DNA of 64,000 nt from Dactylosporangium sucinum. Its GTDB lineage: Bacteria; Actinomycetota; Actinomycetes; Mycobacteriales; Micromonosporaceae. Position numbers and translations under genes: made by a program. Shown piece by piece: positions 53,792 through 61,746 of the stretch; position 1 is the stretch's first letter, and the number at the start of each line of letters is the position of its first letter. A model generated the notes under the pieces. That model was not told where the DNA came from, ran no database searches, and saw only the letters and a list, made by a program, of their open reading frames with translations. The stretch is taken from assembly GCF_014647515.1 (NCBI RefSeq), contig NZ_BMPI01000011.1:124001-188000 (forward strand), in the 5' to 3' direction.

Positions 53792-54759
53792 ATTCCGCGG
53801 CGGACGGCGGCCTCCAGGCCGGGCGGGCAGGGGGCGCCGTGGAGGGCGTCGAGGGCGAGCAGGGCCGCGCCCGCCACCGGCGGGGCGTCGAGCACCGTCA
53901 GCGCCGCGTGCGGGGAGAGCGCGCCGACGCGCGCCGCCACGTCGTCGTGGAGCTGGGGGTGGCGGGCGGTGAGCACGCCGCCGCCGAGCACGACGGTGTA
54001 GCGCTGGTCCAGCAGGCCGAGGCGGCCGGCGGCGACGCGGACCAGGGCCTCGATCTCGTCGGCCTGGCGGCGCACCACCCGGGAGGCGACCGGGTCGCCG
54101 GCCGCGGCCACCGTGAACAGGACCTGGGACAGCTCGTCGAGCCGGCCGGCGGGCAGCTCGCCCAGGTGCAGGGCGATGCTCACGTCCTCCACCGTGGACC
54201 GTCCGAAGTGGAGCCGCACGGCGTCGGTGAGCGCGGTCGCCGGGCCGCGGCCGTCCTCGTCGCGCGCCGCGTGGTAGAGGGCGAGCGCGGCCAGGTGCTG
54301 GCCGCCGCCCCAGTCGCCGGTGAGCTGGCCCAGGGCCGGGAAGCGGGAGGTGGCGCCGTCGGCGCGGCGGCCCACGGCGTTGATGCCGGCGCCGCACACC
54401 ACGCCGACCGCGTCGGGCTCGGCGGTGCCGGCCCGCAGCAGGGCGAACAGGTCGTTGTCGACGGTCACCCGCTCGGCCAGGCCGAGGGCGCCGACCTCGG
54501 CGTTGAGCCGCTCGACCTCGACCGGCAGGTCGGCGCCGGCCACGTACACCGACAGCTGCGCGAGCGGCCGGTCCGGCGCCACGGCGCGGGCCTTGCCGAC
54601 GAGCTCGGCGAGCTGGGCCAGGGCGGCGGGCAGGCCGACCGCGTGCGGCGAGGTGGTCGGGCCGGTGACCCGGGACAGGATCCGCCCGTCGGTGTCGCCG
54701 AGCACCACGTCGGTCTTCGAGTTGCCCCCGTCGGCGGCGGCGTAGAGCACCGCGGTCAC
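53782..54759 (-). CDS. BadF/BadG/BcrA-type ATPase, N-acetylglucosamine kinase-like
   Basis: This 325-aa ASKHA-fold kinase has phosphate 1 YAAADGGNSKTDVVLGDTDG, VDNDLFALLRAGT, phosphate 2/adenosine GVVCGAGINAVGR, GDWGGGQHLAALALYHAARDEDGRG and YTVVLGGGVLT. The family includes eukaryotic and bacterial GlcNAc kinases. With a GH4 glycosidase and the ROK regulator upstream, phosphorylation of GlcNAc or another hexose is likely. GTG 54759 overlaps the GH4 stop (GTGA). Cytoplasmic. Confidence 0.88.
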   Translation of the reverse strand: MTAVLYAAADGGNSKTDVVLGDTDGRILSRVTGPTTSPHAVGLPAALAQLAELVGKARAVAPDRPLAQLSVYVAGADLPVEVERLNAEVGALGLAERVTVDNDLFALLRAGTAEPDAVGVVCGAGINAVGRRADGATSRFPALGQLTGDWGGGQHLAALALYHAARDEDGRGPATALTDAVRLHFGRSTVEDVSIALHLGELPAGRLDELSQVLFTVAAAGDPVASRVVRRQADEIEALVRVAAGRLGLLDQRYTVVLGGGVLTARHPQLHDDVAARVGALSPHAALTVLDAPPVAGAALLALDALHGAPCPPGLEAAVRRGIPL

Positions 54760-55997
54760 GACAGCCACGCGAGATGGTCGCGGTTGGCGGCGAGCAGCTC
54801 GTCGGTGAGGCGGCTCGCGGTGTCGTGCTGGCCGACCAGCGGGTGGGCCAGCAGCGCCCGGTAGACCCGGTCGCGGCCGCCGTGGACGGCGGCGTCGACG
54901 GCCAGCTCCTCGTACGCCGACACCCCGGCGATTAGCCCGGCCAGCTCCGGACGCAGCGGCGGGGCCGGCACCGGCCGCGCGCCGTCGGCGCCGACCCGGC
55001 AGGTGACCTCGATGACCGCGTCGTCGGCCAGGAACGGGAACGTGCCCTCGTTGCGGACGTTGACGGCGTGGACGCCGCCGTCGTCCTGGTGCAGCGACGC
55101 GATGAGCCCGACCGCCGCCTCCGAGTAGAACGCGCCGCCCCGCTGGCCGAGCAGCTCGGGCTTGGTGGTGAGGGCCGGGTCGCGGTACATCGTGAGCAGC
55201 TGCCGCTCGATCTCGGCCACGCGCTCCCCGCGGGTGGGCTGCCCGAGCTCCTCCCGGACGACCTCGTCGTGGCAGTAGAAGTACCGCAGGTAGTACGACG
55301 GCACGTTGCCGAGCGACGTCAGGACGGCGGGCGGGAGCTGAACCTCGGCGGCGATCTCGTCCCGGTGCGCCGCCAGCAGCTCCGGCAGCCGGTCGACGCC
55401 GTCCACGTAGGCCGCCCGCTCCCAGGTGAGGTGGTTGAGGCCGACGTGGTCGAGGGTCACCGCCTGCGGGTCGACGCCGAGCTGCGCGGCGAAGCGCCGC
55501 TGGAAGCCGATCGCCACGTTGCACAGCCCGGCCGCGCGGTGACCGTGGTCGAGCAGCGCGCGGGTGACGATGCCGACCGGGTTGGTGAAGTTGACGATCC
55601 ACGCGCCCGGGTCGGCCCGGCGGGCGATGTCGAGCACCACCGGCACCGTGCGCAGGGCCTTGGCGAAGCCGCCCGCGCCCGTCGTCTCCTGGCCCACGCA
55701 GCCGCACCCGAGCGGGAACGTCTCGTCGCTGATGCGCGCCGCCTGCCCGCCGACCCGCAGCTGGATCACGACCGTGGCCGCGCCGGCGAGGGCGTCGTCC
55801 ACATCGGACGTCCAGCGCAGCGTGGCCGCGCTGCCGTGCGTGCGCAGCAGCCGCTGCGCGAACGCGCCGACGACGGCGAGCCGCTCGGCCGCCGGGTCCA
55901 GCAGCACGATCTCCGACGCGAACGGCGCCAGCCGCGCGAAGCCGTCGATCAGCTCGGGCGTGTAGGTGGAGCCGCCGCCCACCACCGCGATCTTCAA
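54756..55997 (-). CDS. GH4 family 6-phospho-beta-glucosidase-type enzyme
   Basis: This 413-aa NAD+- and metal-dependent glycosidase has the NAD motif MKIAVVGGGSTYTPELIDGFARL, PLGCGCVGQETTGAGGFAKALRTVPVVLDIA, VNFTNPVGIVTRALLDHG, the metal-binding Cys in GLCNVAIGFQRRFA and His in DHVGLNHLTW. GH4 enzymes open 6-phospho-glycosides by an oxidation-elimination route. No PTS gene is present, so a kinase downstream may supply the phosphate, or the enzyme acts on non-phosphorylated sugars. It lies 22 nt after ROK. Confidence 0.92.
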   Translation of the reverse strand: MKIAVVGGGSTYTPELIDGFARLAPFASEIVLLDPAAERLAVVGAFAQRLLRTHGSAATLRWTSDVDDALAGAATVVIQLRVGGQAARISDETFPLGCGCVGQETTGAGGFAKALRTVPVVLDIARRADPGAWIVNFTNPVGIVTRALLDHGHRAAGLCNVAIGFQRRFAAQLGVDPQAVTLDHVGLNHLTWERAAYVDGVDRLPELLAAHRDEIAAEVQLPPAVLTSLGNVPSYYLRYFYCHDEVVREELGQPTRGERVAEIERQLLTMYRDPALTTKPELLGQRGGAFYSEAAVGLIASLHQDDGGVHAVNVRNEGTFPFLADDAVIEVTCRVGADGARPVPAPPLRPELAGLIAGVSAYEELAVDAAVHGGRDRVYRALLAHPLVGQHDTASRLTDELLAANRDHLAWLS

Positions 55998-56019
55998 CCC
56001 TGTGACTCCTGTCGTTGTT

Positions 56020-57129
56020 TCACTGCGAGCGCGTCGACTCTAGTAGCGTCTCGCGCACCGCGAGGACCGCCGCGTCGGCCGCGCCGAGCAGCGGCGCGTC
56101 GTCGTCGACCGTGCTGGCCGCGACCGCCGTCTCCAGGGGCGCGGCGTGCGACATGGCCTTGGCGACCGCCTCGGCGAGGGGTGCGCCGCCGGCCCGGCCG
56201 GTCTCGCCGCCGAGCACCACCAGCGGCGGGTCGAGGATTGCCACCACGGCGGCCAGGCCGGGCGTGATCCGCTCGGCGAGCGCGTCGAGGTAGGCGGCGC
56301 TGCCGGGCCCGTGCTCGGCCGCGAGCGCGGCCACCGCCTCGGGGCCGACGAGCGCGTGGAAGTCGCCGGCGCCCATCGGGATGTACCCGACCTCGCCCGC
56401 GCCGCCGCGGGCGCCGCGCAGCAGCCGGCCGCCGCCGAGGTCGATCGCCAGGCCGAGGCCGCCGGCGCCGAGCCACAGCAGCGCGAACGCGCCGGCACCG
56501 CGGGCGGCGCCGTGCGCCCGCTCCGCGAGGGCCGCCAGGTTGACGTCGTTGTCGATCTCGACCCGGGCCCGCGTGGCGTGCTCGAGGTCGTCGACCAGCC
56601 CGGGGCGGCTCCAGCCGGGCACGTCGACGTGGTGGATGACCCGGTCGCGGCGGTCGAAGGCGCCGGCGACCGCGAGCTGCACGTGCGCGACCGGCCCGCG
56701 GCCCACATCCGCGGCGGCGCACAGTGCGTCGATCGTCTCGCCGACCGCCGCGACCGGGTCGGTCGAGGTGAAGTCGACCGGCCGGGCGAGCCGGCTGCGC
56801 CGCTCGCCGCGCAGGTCGTGCAGGGCCGCGGTGACCGACGGGGCGCCGCTGCCGGCGGTGTCCCGCACCGAGACGGCGACGGCGTAGGCGGCGTCGGCGT
56901 TGACCGCGTAGACCTCGGCGTTGGGCCCCGGGCGGCCGGTCTCCTCGCCGGCGACGACGACCAGCCCGGCCTCGGCCAGCCGGCGGACGGCCTCCGAGAC
57001 GGTCGGCTTGGACAGGCCGGTGAGCTGCTTGAGCTCGGCCCGGGTCAGGCGGCCCCGGTCGAGCAGGAAGCCGAGCGCGGCGGCCTCGTTGAGCGCCTTG
57101 AGCAGCTTGGAGGAGCCTCCGACGGTCAC
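56020..57129 (-). CDS. ROK family transcriptional regulator
   Basis: This 369-aa repressor has an N-terminal winged HTH (LLKALNEAAALGFLLDRGRLTRAELKQLTGLSKPTVSEAVRRLAEAGLVVVAG, ~8-60) and a ROK sugar-kinase-like domain (VHVQLAVAGAF, IDNDVNLAALAER, the LLWLGAGGLGLAIDLGG). ROK proteins bind a sugar or sugar phosphate and lift repression. GTG 57129 follows GGAGGAG by 6 nt; an earlier GTG at 57147 is possible. It is the first gene of the GH4-kinase operon, and a site shared with the chitinase promoter lies just upstream. Confidence 0.9.
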   Translation of the reverse strand: MTVGGSSKLLKALNEAAALGFLLDRGRLTRAELKQLTGLSKPTVSEAVRRLAEAGLVVVAGEETGRPGPNAEVYAVNADAAYAVAVSVRDTAGSGAPSVTAALHDLRGERRSRLARPVDFTSTDPVAAVGETIDALCAAADVGRGPVAHVQLAVAGAFDRRDRVIHHVDVPGWSRPGLVDDLEHATRARVEIDNDVNLAALAERAHGAARGAGAFALLWLGAGGLGLAIDLGGGRLLRGARGGAGEVGYIPMGAGDFHALVGPEAVAALAAEHGPGSAAYLDALAERITPGLAAVVAILDPPLVVLGGETGRAGGAPLAEAVAKAMSHAAPLETAVAASTVDDDAPLLGAADAAVLAVRETLLESTRSQ

Positions 57130-57140
57130 GGCCCGCTCCT

Positions 57141-57172
57141 CCGCCACTAATAGGAAAACTGATTAACAGTTG
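57141..57172 (-). promoter_or_regulatory. candidate ROK autoregulatory site
   Basis: CCGCCACTAATAGG, 8-nt spacer, TTAACAGTTG (plus-strand text), with the dyad AACTG/CAGTT inside, located 12-43 bp before the GTG at 57129. The same two blocks occur upstream of the chitinase gene (42427-42454). Confidence 0.6.
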
Positions 57173-57234
57173 CGGAGAAAGGTAAAGGCCGCCCCGGCGT
57201 CGTGTCAAATGCTCTCGGCATGCCCCACGGCCCT

Positions 57235-57318
57235 GACGCGCCCGGCTGAGCCGGGCTGCACCGGGCTCAGCCCTGGCTCATCCCTGGCTCGGCCGGGCTC
57301 GGCCGGGCTCGGCCGGGC
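57235..57318. repeat. degenerate tandem GGCTCGGCCG decamers
   Basis: Between the ROK start and the Hsp70 stop, GGCTCGGCCG-like decamers recur with GGGCTCAGCC variants, forming self-complementary GGC/GCC runs. They may serve as a terminator for the Hsp70 gene; otherwise no gene lies in 57173-57318. Confidence 0.45.
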
Positions 57319-59346
57319 TCAGCCGACGAAGTCGAACGCCCAGGGGTAGGCGTCGTCCCACGCCGTGGTCGCGATGTCGTGCTGGGTGGAGCCCTCGTAC
57401 GACGACGGGCCCTCGCGGATCTCGATGACCACCCGGCCGCCGTCCGCGAGCGTGATCCGGCCGGCGTGGACCGCGGCGGTGCAGACCGAGGAGTCGGTGG
57501 TGTACGGGCCGGAGCCGTAGACCGTGATGATCGTGCCGTCCGCCGGGCAGTTGTAGGCGATCTTCTTGCCCGGGTGGTTCACGTACTCCTCGGCGTTGCT
57601 CGTCCAGTTGGTGTCGGCGTGCTCGACGTCGGCGGTGACCTGCGACGAACCGCCGTCACCGCCGCCGCCGTTGCCGCCGGTGTCGTCGTTGCCGAACAGG
57701 CGCAGGGCGCCGTAGATGCCGCCGCCCACGACCGCGAGCACCACGACCGCCACGACCACGAGCAGGGCGGGGTGCACGGTCCGCTTCCCGCCGCCGGGCT
57801 CGGCGGGCGCCGCGTGCGGGGGGCCGGCGGGCGGGACCGGCGGGGGACCGGCGGGCGGGGCGAACGGGGTGGCGAACGGGGTGGCGGGCGGCCGCGGCGG
57901 CGCGGGCGGCTGGTAGGTGCCGGGCGGCGGCGCCGGGTACGAGGTCACCGGGGCGGCCACGAAGCCGGGGGAGACGGGGGCGTTCGCCGGGCCGGGCGAG
58001 GCGGGGACGGCCGACATGGGATACGGCACGTCGGACACCGAGGCCGAGGCCCGCGCGGGCGGCGGCGGGACGGCCGCCGAGGCGCTCGCGGGGGACGGCG
58101 GGGCCGAGGCCGGCGAGACCGACGGCGCGGCTGACGCCGGCTGAGCGTAGGACGGCGGCGCCGAGGTGGGCGGGGCGTAGGACGGCGGCGCCGAGGTGGG
58201 TGCAGCGTAGGACGGCGGGGCGGACGACGGCGGCACCGGCACCGGCGGCGGGCCGGCCGGGGACGGGCCGGACAGCGTCGTGGCGCCCACCGCGCCCTGG
58301 GCGACGACCAGCTCCGGCTGCTCGACCACCGTCGGGGCGACGCCCAGCGCCTGGTGCAGCAGCGTCGCGACGAGCGGGATCCGGCTGCCGCCGCCCACCA
58401 GGAACACGCCCGCGACGTCGGCCGGGGCCAGGCCCGCGGTGGCGAGCGCGGCCCGGGAGGCGGTCACGGTGGCGGTCAGGATCGGGCGGGCGAGCTGCTC
58501 GAACTGGTCGCGGCCGAGCGGGACGTCGGTGTCGTACGCCGGAAGGTGGATCATCGTCGCCGCGGTGCGGGACAGCATCTCCTTCGCCGCGCGGACGTCG
58601 TCCCACAGCATCCGGCTGGCCCGCCGCTCGGTGCTGGTGGACGGGTGGACGAGCCGGTTCCAGGCGGCCGGGTCCTTGCCGGCGTGCGCGGCGCCGAGGT
58701 AACCGACGATCGCCGCGTCGATGTCGAGGCCGCCGCTGGTGCTGAGGCCTTCTGTCGCCAGTACCGTGAACGCCCCCGCGCCGTGGCGGACCACCGAGGC
58801 GTCGAAGGTGCCGGCGCCCAGGTCGTAGACGAGGAAGGCCGAGCCGGGCGGGGCCGCGTCGCCCACCATCGACCAGAAGACATGCGCGGCGGCGACCGGC
58901 TCCGGCACCAGCGTCACGGCGCCGAGCCCGGCCCGCTCGGCCGCGGCGAGCAGCACCCGGCGGCGGGTCTGCGCCCACGCGGCCGGGCAGGTGACGGTGA
59001 CCGGGCCGAGCTGCCCGCCGGACACCCGCCGGGCCTCGCCGGCGACCCGGGCGAGCACGGCGGCGAACAGGTCGGCGGTCGGGATCTCCCGCTCGCCGAG
59101 CAGCACGGCGGGCTCGTCGATGCGCCGCTTGGGGTTGGGCTCGAAGCGCTCCGGGCTGATCCGCGCCGCGTGCACCGCGTCGCGCCCGACGAGCAGGCCG
59201 TTGCCGGGGTCGTCGTACACCGACGACGGCAGCGTCGGCGACCCGTCGAACAGCAGCGGGCGCACGTGCCCGTCCGGCCACGCCAGCATCGCCACGGTGT
59301 TCGAGGTACCGAAGTCGACCCCGAGCCGGTACCCTCGCACGTCCAC
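57319..59346 (-). CDS. Hsp70-family ATPase with transmembrane anchor and C-terminal LCCL domain
   Basis: The 675-aa protein has an Hsp70 actin-like ATPase (1-360: LGVDFGTSNTVAML, LVYDLGAGTFDASVVRHG, VFLVGGGSRIPLV), a Pro/Ala/Ser-rich linker (~361-520) with SAPPSYAxPT repeats, one transmembrane helix (~526-550, HPALLVVVAVVVLAVVGGGIYGAL), a Gly/Asp spacer and an LCCL domain (~575-675: AYNCPADGTIITVYGSGPYTTDSSVCTAAVHAG...EGPSSYEGSTQHDIATTAWDD). The Hsp70 substrate-binding domain is absent, so it is not a canonical chaperone. GTG 59346 starts the conserved ATPase. Topology: cytoplasmic ATPase, external LCCL. It may couple ATP state to envelope sensing (inference). Confidence 0.9.
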   Translation of the reverse strand: MDVRGYRLGVDFGTSNTVAMLAWPDGHVRPLLFDGSPTLPSSVYDDPGNGLLVGRDAVHAARISPERFEPNPKRRIDEPAVLLGEREIPTADLFAAVLARVAGEARRVSGGQLGPVTVTCPAAWAQTRRRVLLAAAERAGLGAVTLVPEPVAAAHVFWSMVGDAAPPGSAFLVYDLGAGTFDASVVRHGAGAFTVLATEGLSTSGGLDIDAAIVGYLGAAHAGKDPAAWNRLVHPSTSTERRASRMLWDDVRAAKEMLSRTAATMIHLPAYDTDVPLGRDQFEQLARPILTATVTASRAALATAGLAPADVAGVFLVGGGSRIPLVATLLHQALGVAPTVVEQPELVVAQGAVGATTLSGPSPAGPPPVPVPPSSAPPSYAAPTSAPPSYAPPTSAPPSYAQPASAAPSVSPASAPPSPASASAAVPPPPARASASVSDVPYPMSAVPASPGPANAPVSPGFVAAPVTSYPAPPPGTYQPPAPPRPPATPFATPFAPPAGPPPVPPAGPPHAAPAEPGGGKRTVHPALLVVVAVVVLAVVGGGIYGALRLFGNDDTGGNGGGGDGGSSQVTADVEHADTNWTSNAEEYVNHPGKKIAYNCPADGTIITVYGSGPYTTDSSVCTAAVHAGRITLADGGRVVIEIREGPSSYEGSTQHDIATTAWDDAYPWAFDFVG

Positions 59347-59482
59347 GAGGCCAATATACGGATCGCTCCCCGGCCGCAGATCCGGCCGATCGGTTCTCGC
59401 GACCTGTACGGAGCGGTGAGTGAACCGTCGTGAATGACGGCTCAGTGTGCTGCGATCGTCAGTGCACCATGCATGGGTCGTC

Positions 59483-59511
59483 TTCACTACCTGTAGTTCA
59501 ACGACTACCCT
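59483..59511 (+). promoter_or_regulatory. candidate promoter of the 53-aa membrane peptide
   Basis: TTCACT (59483-59488), 17-bp spacer, TACCCT (59506-59511), followed by a ~30-nt leader with GGAGGAAGG before ATG 59547. Confidence 0.5.
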
Positions 59512-59546
59512 GAATGCGCACGGGCCGGAGGGAGGAAGGCAGCAGA

Positions 59547-59708
59547 ATGGTCAAGAAGATCCTCAGATGGGGTGGCCTCGCGTTCCTGGTGTTCTTCGTT
59601 GCGTACCGTCCGCAGTCGGCGGCGAACATCGTCTCGTCGATCGGCGGCGGCCTGCTCGACATCGCCAACGGATTCGGGGAGTTCTTCGCCAGCGTGTTCA
59701 ACAGCTGA
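59547..59708 (+). CDS. small conserved membrane protein
   Basis: This 53-aa peptide (MVKKILRWGGLAFLVFFVAY, then SAANIVSSIGGGLLDIANGFGEFFASVF) has one N-terminal transmembrane helix (~8-20) and an amphipathic C-terminal segment. Very similar short peptides occur widely in actinobacteria; no function is known. A strong ribosome-binding site (GGAGGAAGG) lies 11-19 nt upstream. It stands alone, divergent from the Hsp70-LCCL gene and convergent with the MBL gene. Confidence 0.85.
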   Translation: MVKKILRWGGLAFLVFFVAYRPQSAANIVSSIGGGLLDIANGFGEFFASVFNS

Positions 59709-59768
59709 CCGCCGCGGGGCACCCCACCACGGTGACGGGCGTGGCGGCGGGGCGGCGGGTGCCGCCGC

Positions 59769-60719
59769 TCAGGCCGTGAGGTCGACCGTCTGGCCGCGGA
59801 TCACCGGACGCACCGCGTCGGCCAGGCCGGACACCTCGGCCATCCGCAGGAAGGTCGACAGCGGCTCCTGGAAGACCGGGTAGTCGTCGTAGTGGATCGG
59901 CACGATGCGGCGCGGCTGGAGCAGGCGGGACAGGGCCACCCCGTCGCGGGCGTTCATCGTGACCAGCGCGCCGAGGATGCGGGTGCCGCCGAGGTGGAGC
60001 AGGGCCGCGTCGATGTCGCCGTAGCGCTCCGGGATCTCGCGCAGGACCCGCTGGCGGTAGCGCGTGTCGCCGCTGACGTACAGCCGCAGCCGCCGGCCGT
60101 CGGCGCGCTGCCAGTCGATGATGCTCCCCATCGTCACCGGCATGAGCAGGTGCACCCCGGGCGGGCCGTGCCGGGCCGGGACCGCGGTCACCCGCAGCGT
60201 CTCACCGGGGGCCGAGAACTCAGCGCTCTGCCAGTCGGTCAGGCCGACCGCCTCGCCGAAGCGCCACGTCCGCAGCCGCCGGGCGGCCGGCCGGGTGGTG
60301 AGCACGGGCAGGTCCCGCGGCAGGCCCCGGCGGGCGACCCGGTCGAAGTGGTCGCCGTGCAGGTGCGACAGCACGACCCCGTCGAGGGGCGGCAGCTCGT
60401 CGATCGACAGGGCCGGCTCGGTGCGCCGCTTGCTCCACAGCCCGTACCCCAGGTAGGCCCGCTGCCCCAGGTGCAGGAAGTTCGGGTCGGTGAGCAGCGT
60501 GAACGCGCCGAGGCGCAGCAGGACGGTCGCGGTGCCGACGAACGTGGCGGTCGCCTCGGCGGCCTCGCCGGCCGGGCGGGCCGCGCGGACCGTCCACGCG
60601 TGCTCAGCCACCGCGGGGGCGTCCTCCCGCAGCGACCGGGCGAGCGCCACCCCGGCCCCGGCCCCCGCCGCGGCGAGCGCCGCCGCTCCGAGCATCTTTC
60701 GATCCATGCGGTAGGTCAT
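59769..60719 (-). CDS. MBL-fold metal-dependent hydrolase
   Basis: This 316-aa protein has the metallo-beta-lactamase metal motif SHLHGDHFD (HxHxDH), PARHGPPG, VSGDTRY (Asp bridging the metals) and IVPIHYDDYP (final His), and the N-terminal GTATVLLRLGAFTLLTDPNF of the UlaG/NAPE-PLD-like branch. The first ~28 residues (MDRKMLGAAALAAAGAGAGVALA) look like a membrane anchor or non-cleaved signal. Likely an exported or membrane-bound phosphodiesterase/lactonase; substrate unknown. Start ATG 60719. Confidence 0.88.
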   Translation of the reverse strand: MTYRMDRKMLGAAALAAAGAGAGVALARSLREDAPAVAEHAWTVRAARPAGEAAEATATFVGTATVLLRLGAFTLLTDPNFLHLGQRAYLGYGLWSKRRTEPALSIDELPPLDGVVLSHLHGDHFDRVARRGLPRDLPVLTTRPAARRLRTWRFGEAVGLTDWQSAEFSAPGETLRVTAVPARHGPPGVHLLMPVTMGSIIDWQRADGRRLRLYVSGDTRYRQRVLREIPERYGDIDAALLHLGGTRILGALVTMNARDGVALSRLLQPRRIVPIHYDDYPVFQEPLSTFLRMAEVSGLADAVRPVIRGQTVDLTA

Positions 60720-60894
60720 CGCCGTGCACTGCCCACGGCGGGGAGGGGTAACCACATTCGGCGAAGGCCGACGAGCGCCGCCCGGCGGGGACCCGGACCG
60801 GTGCCCCCGGTGCACAGTGCCGTGAATATTCCCGGCGGTCGTCGCGATCAGTATCACGAGACGCCACCCGGCCGGCCGCTCTAGCGTCGGGCGC

Positions 60895-61746
60895 ATGCAG
60901 ATCGTGTTGACCGGCGGGACCGGGTACATCGGTTCCGCGCTGGTGCGGCGGCTCGCCGCGACCGGGCATGACGTCACCGCCCTCGTGCGGACCGAGGAAG
61001 CGGCCGGGAAGGTGCGCAAGCACGGCGCCGACGCGGCCGTCGGCGACGCCTTCGACGTGGCGTGGACGGCCGAGCGGTTCGCCGCCGCCGACGCCGTCGT
61101 GCACCTCGCCGCGACCGGCGGCCCCGACACCGAGCGCCTCGACCGGGCCGTCGTCGCGGCGGCCACGCAGGCCCTCGGCGGGACCGGCAAGCCGTACGTC
61201 CACACCAGCGGTGTGTGGCTCTACGGCGACAACGCCGACATCGCCGAGAACTCCGAGCTGCGGCCGCCGGCGCTGACGCAATGGCGCCTGCCGGTCGAGG
61301 CGTCGGTGCTCGACGCCGACCTCACGGCGACGATCGTCACGCCCGGCATCGTCTACGGCCACGGCGGCGGCATCCCGGCCGGCGCGCTGCTGCCCGGCCG
61401 CGACGAGGCCGGCCGGATCCGCCTGGTCGGCGACGGCGGCCAGCACTGGACCACGATCCACGTCGACGACGCCGCCGCGCTGTACGCGCTCGTCGTCACC
61501 CGCGGCGAGGCGCTGGGCCGGCTCCTGGCGGTGTCCGGGGCCAGCCCGACCGTGCGCGAGATCGCCGAGGCGGCCGCCGGGCCCGAGGGCGTCGTCGCCG
61601 AGCCGGTGGAGGCGTCCCGCGAGCGGTTCGGCCCGCTGTTCGCCGACGCGCTGCTGCTCGACCAGCAGGCGTCCGGCGCGAAGGCCCGCTCGCTCGGCTG
61701 GGCTCCCGAGCGCCCCACGCTGCTCGAGGAGCTACGCGCGGCTTAG
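60895..61746 (+). CDS. NAD(P)-dependent epimerase/dehydratase-like protein
   Basis: This 283-aa extended-SDR-type protein has the cofactor motif QIVLTGGTGYIGSALVRRLAATGHDVTALVR, DAVVHLAATGG and HTSGVWLYGD, ending with a substrate-binding segment IVTPGIVYGHGGG and HVDDAAALYALVV. The usual YxxxK is missing (position occupied by LTQWRLPVE), typical of the NAD(P)-binding 'atypical SDR5' group. Substrate unknown. ATG 60895; 175-bp gap to the divergent MBL gene. 3' end overlaps the convergent MFS gene by 15 bp. Confidence 0.88.
   Translation: MQIVLTGGTGYIGSALVRRLAATGHDVTALVRTEEAAGKVRKHGADAAVGDAFDVAWTAERFAAADAVVHLAATGGPDTERLDRAVVAAATQALGGTGKPYVHTSGVWLYGDNADIAENSELRPPALTQWRLPVEASVLDADLTATIVTPGIVYGHGGGIPAGALLPGRDEAGRIRLVGDGGQHWTTIHVDDAAALYALVVTRGEALGRLLAVSGASPTVREIAEAAAGPEGVVAEPVEASRERFGPLFADALLLDQQASGAKARSLGWAPERPTLLEELRAA

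Noticed and set aside
57235..57318. Decamer repeats as an origin or operator array
   Set aside because: Repeats are GC-only and degenerate, lie past the Hsp70 stop, and are more simply terminator-like or slippage sequence.
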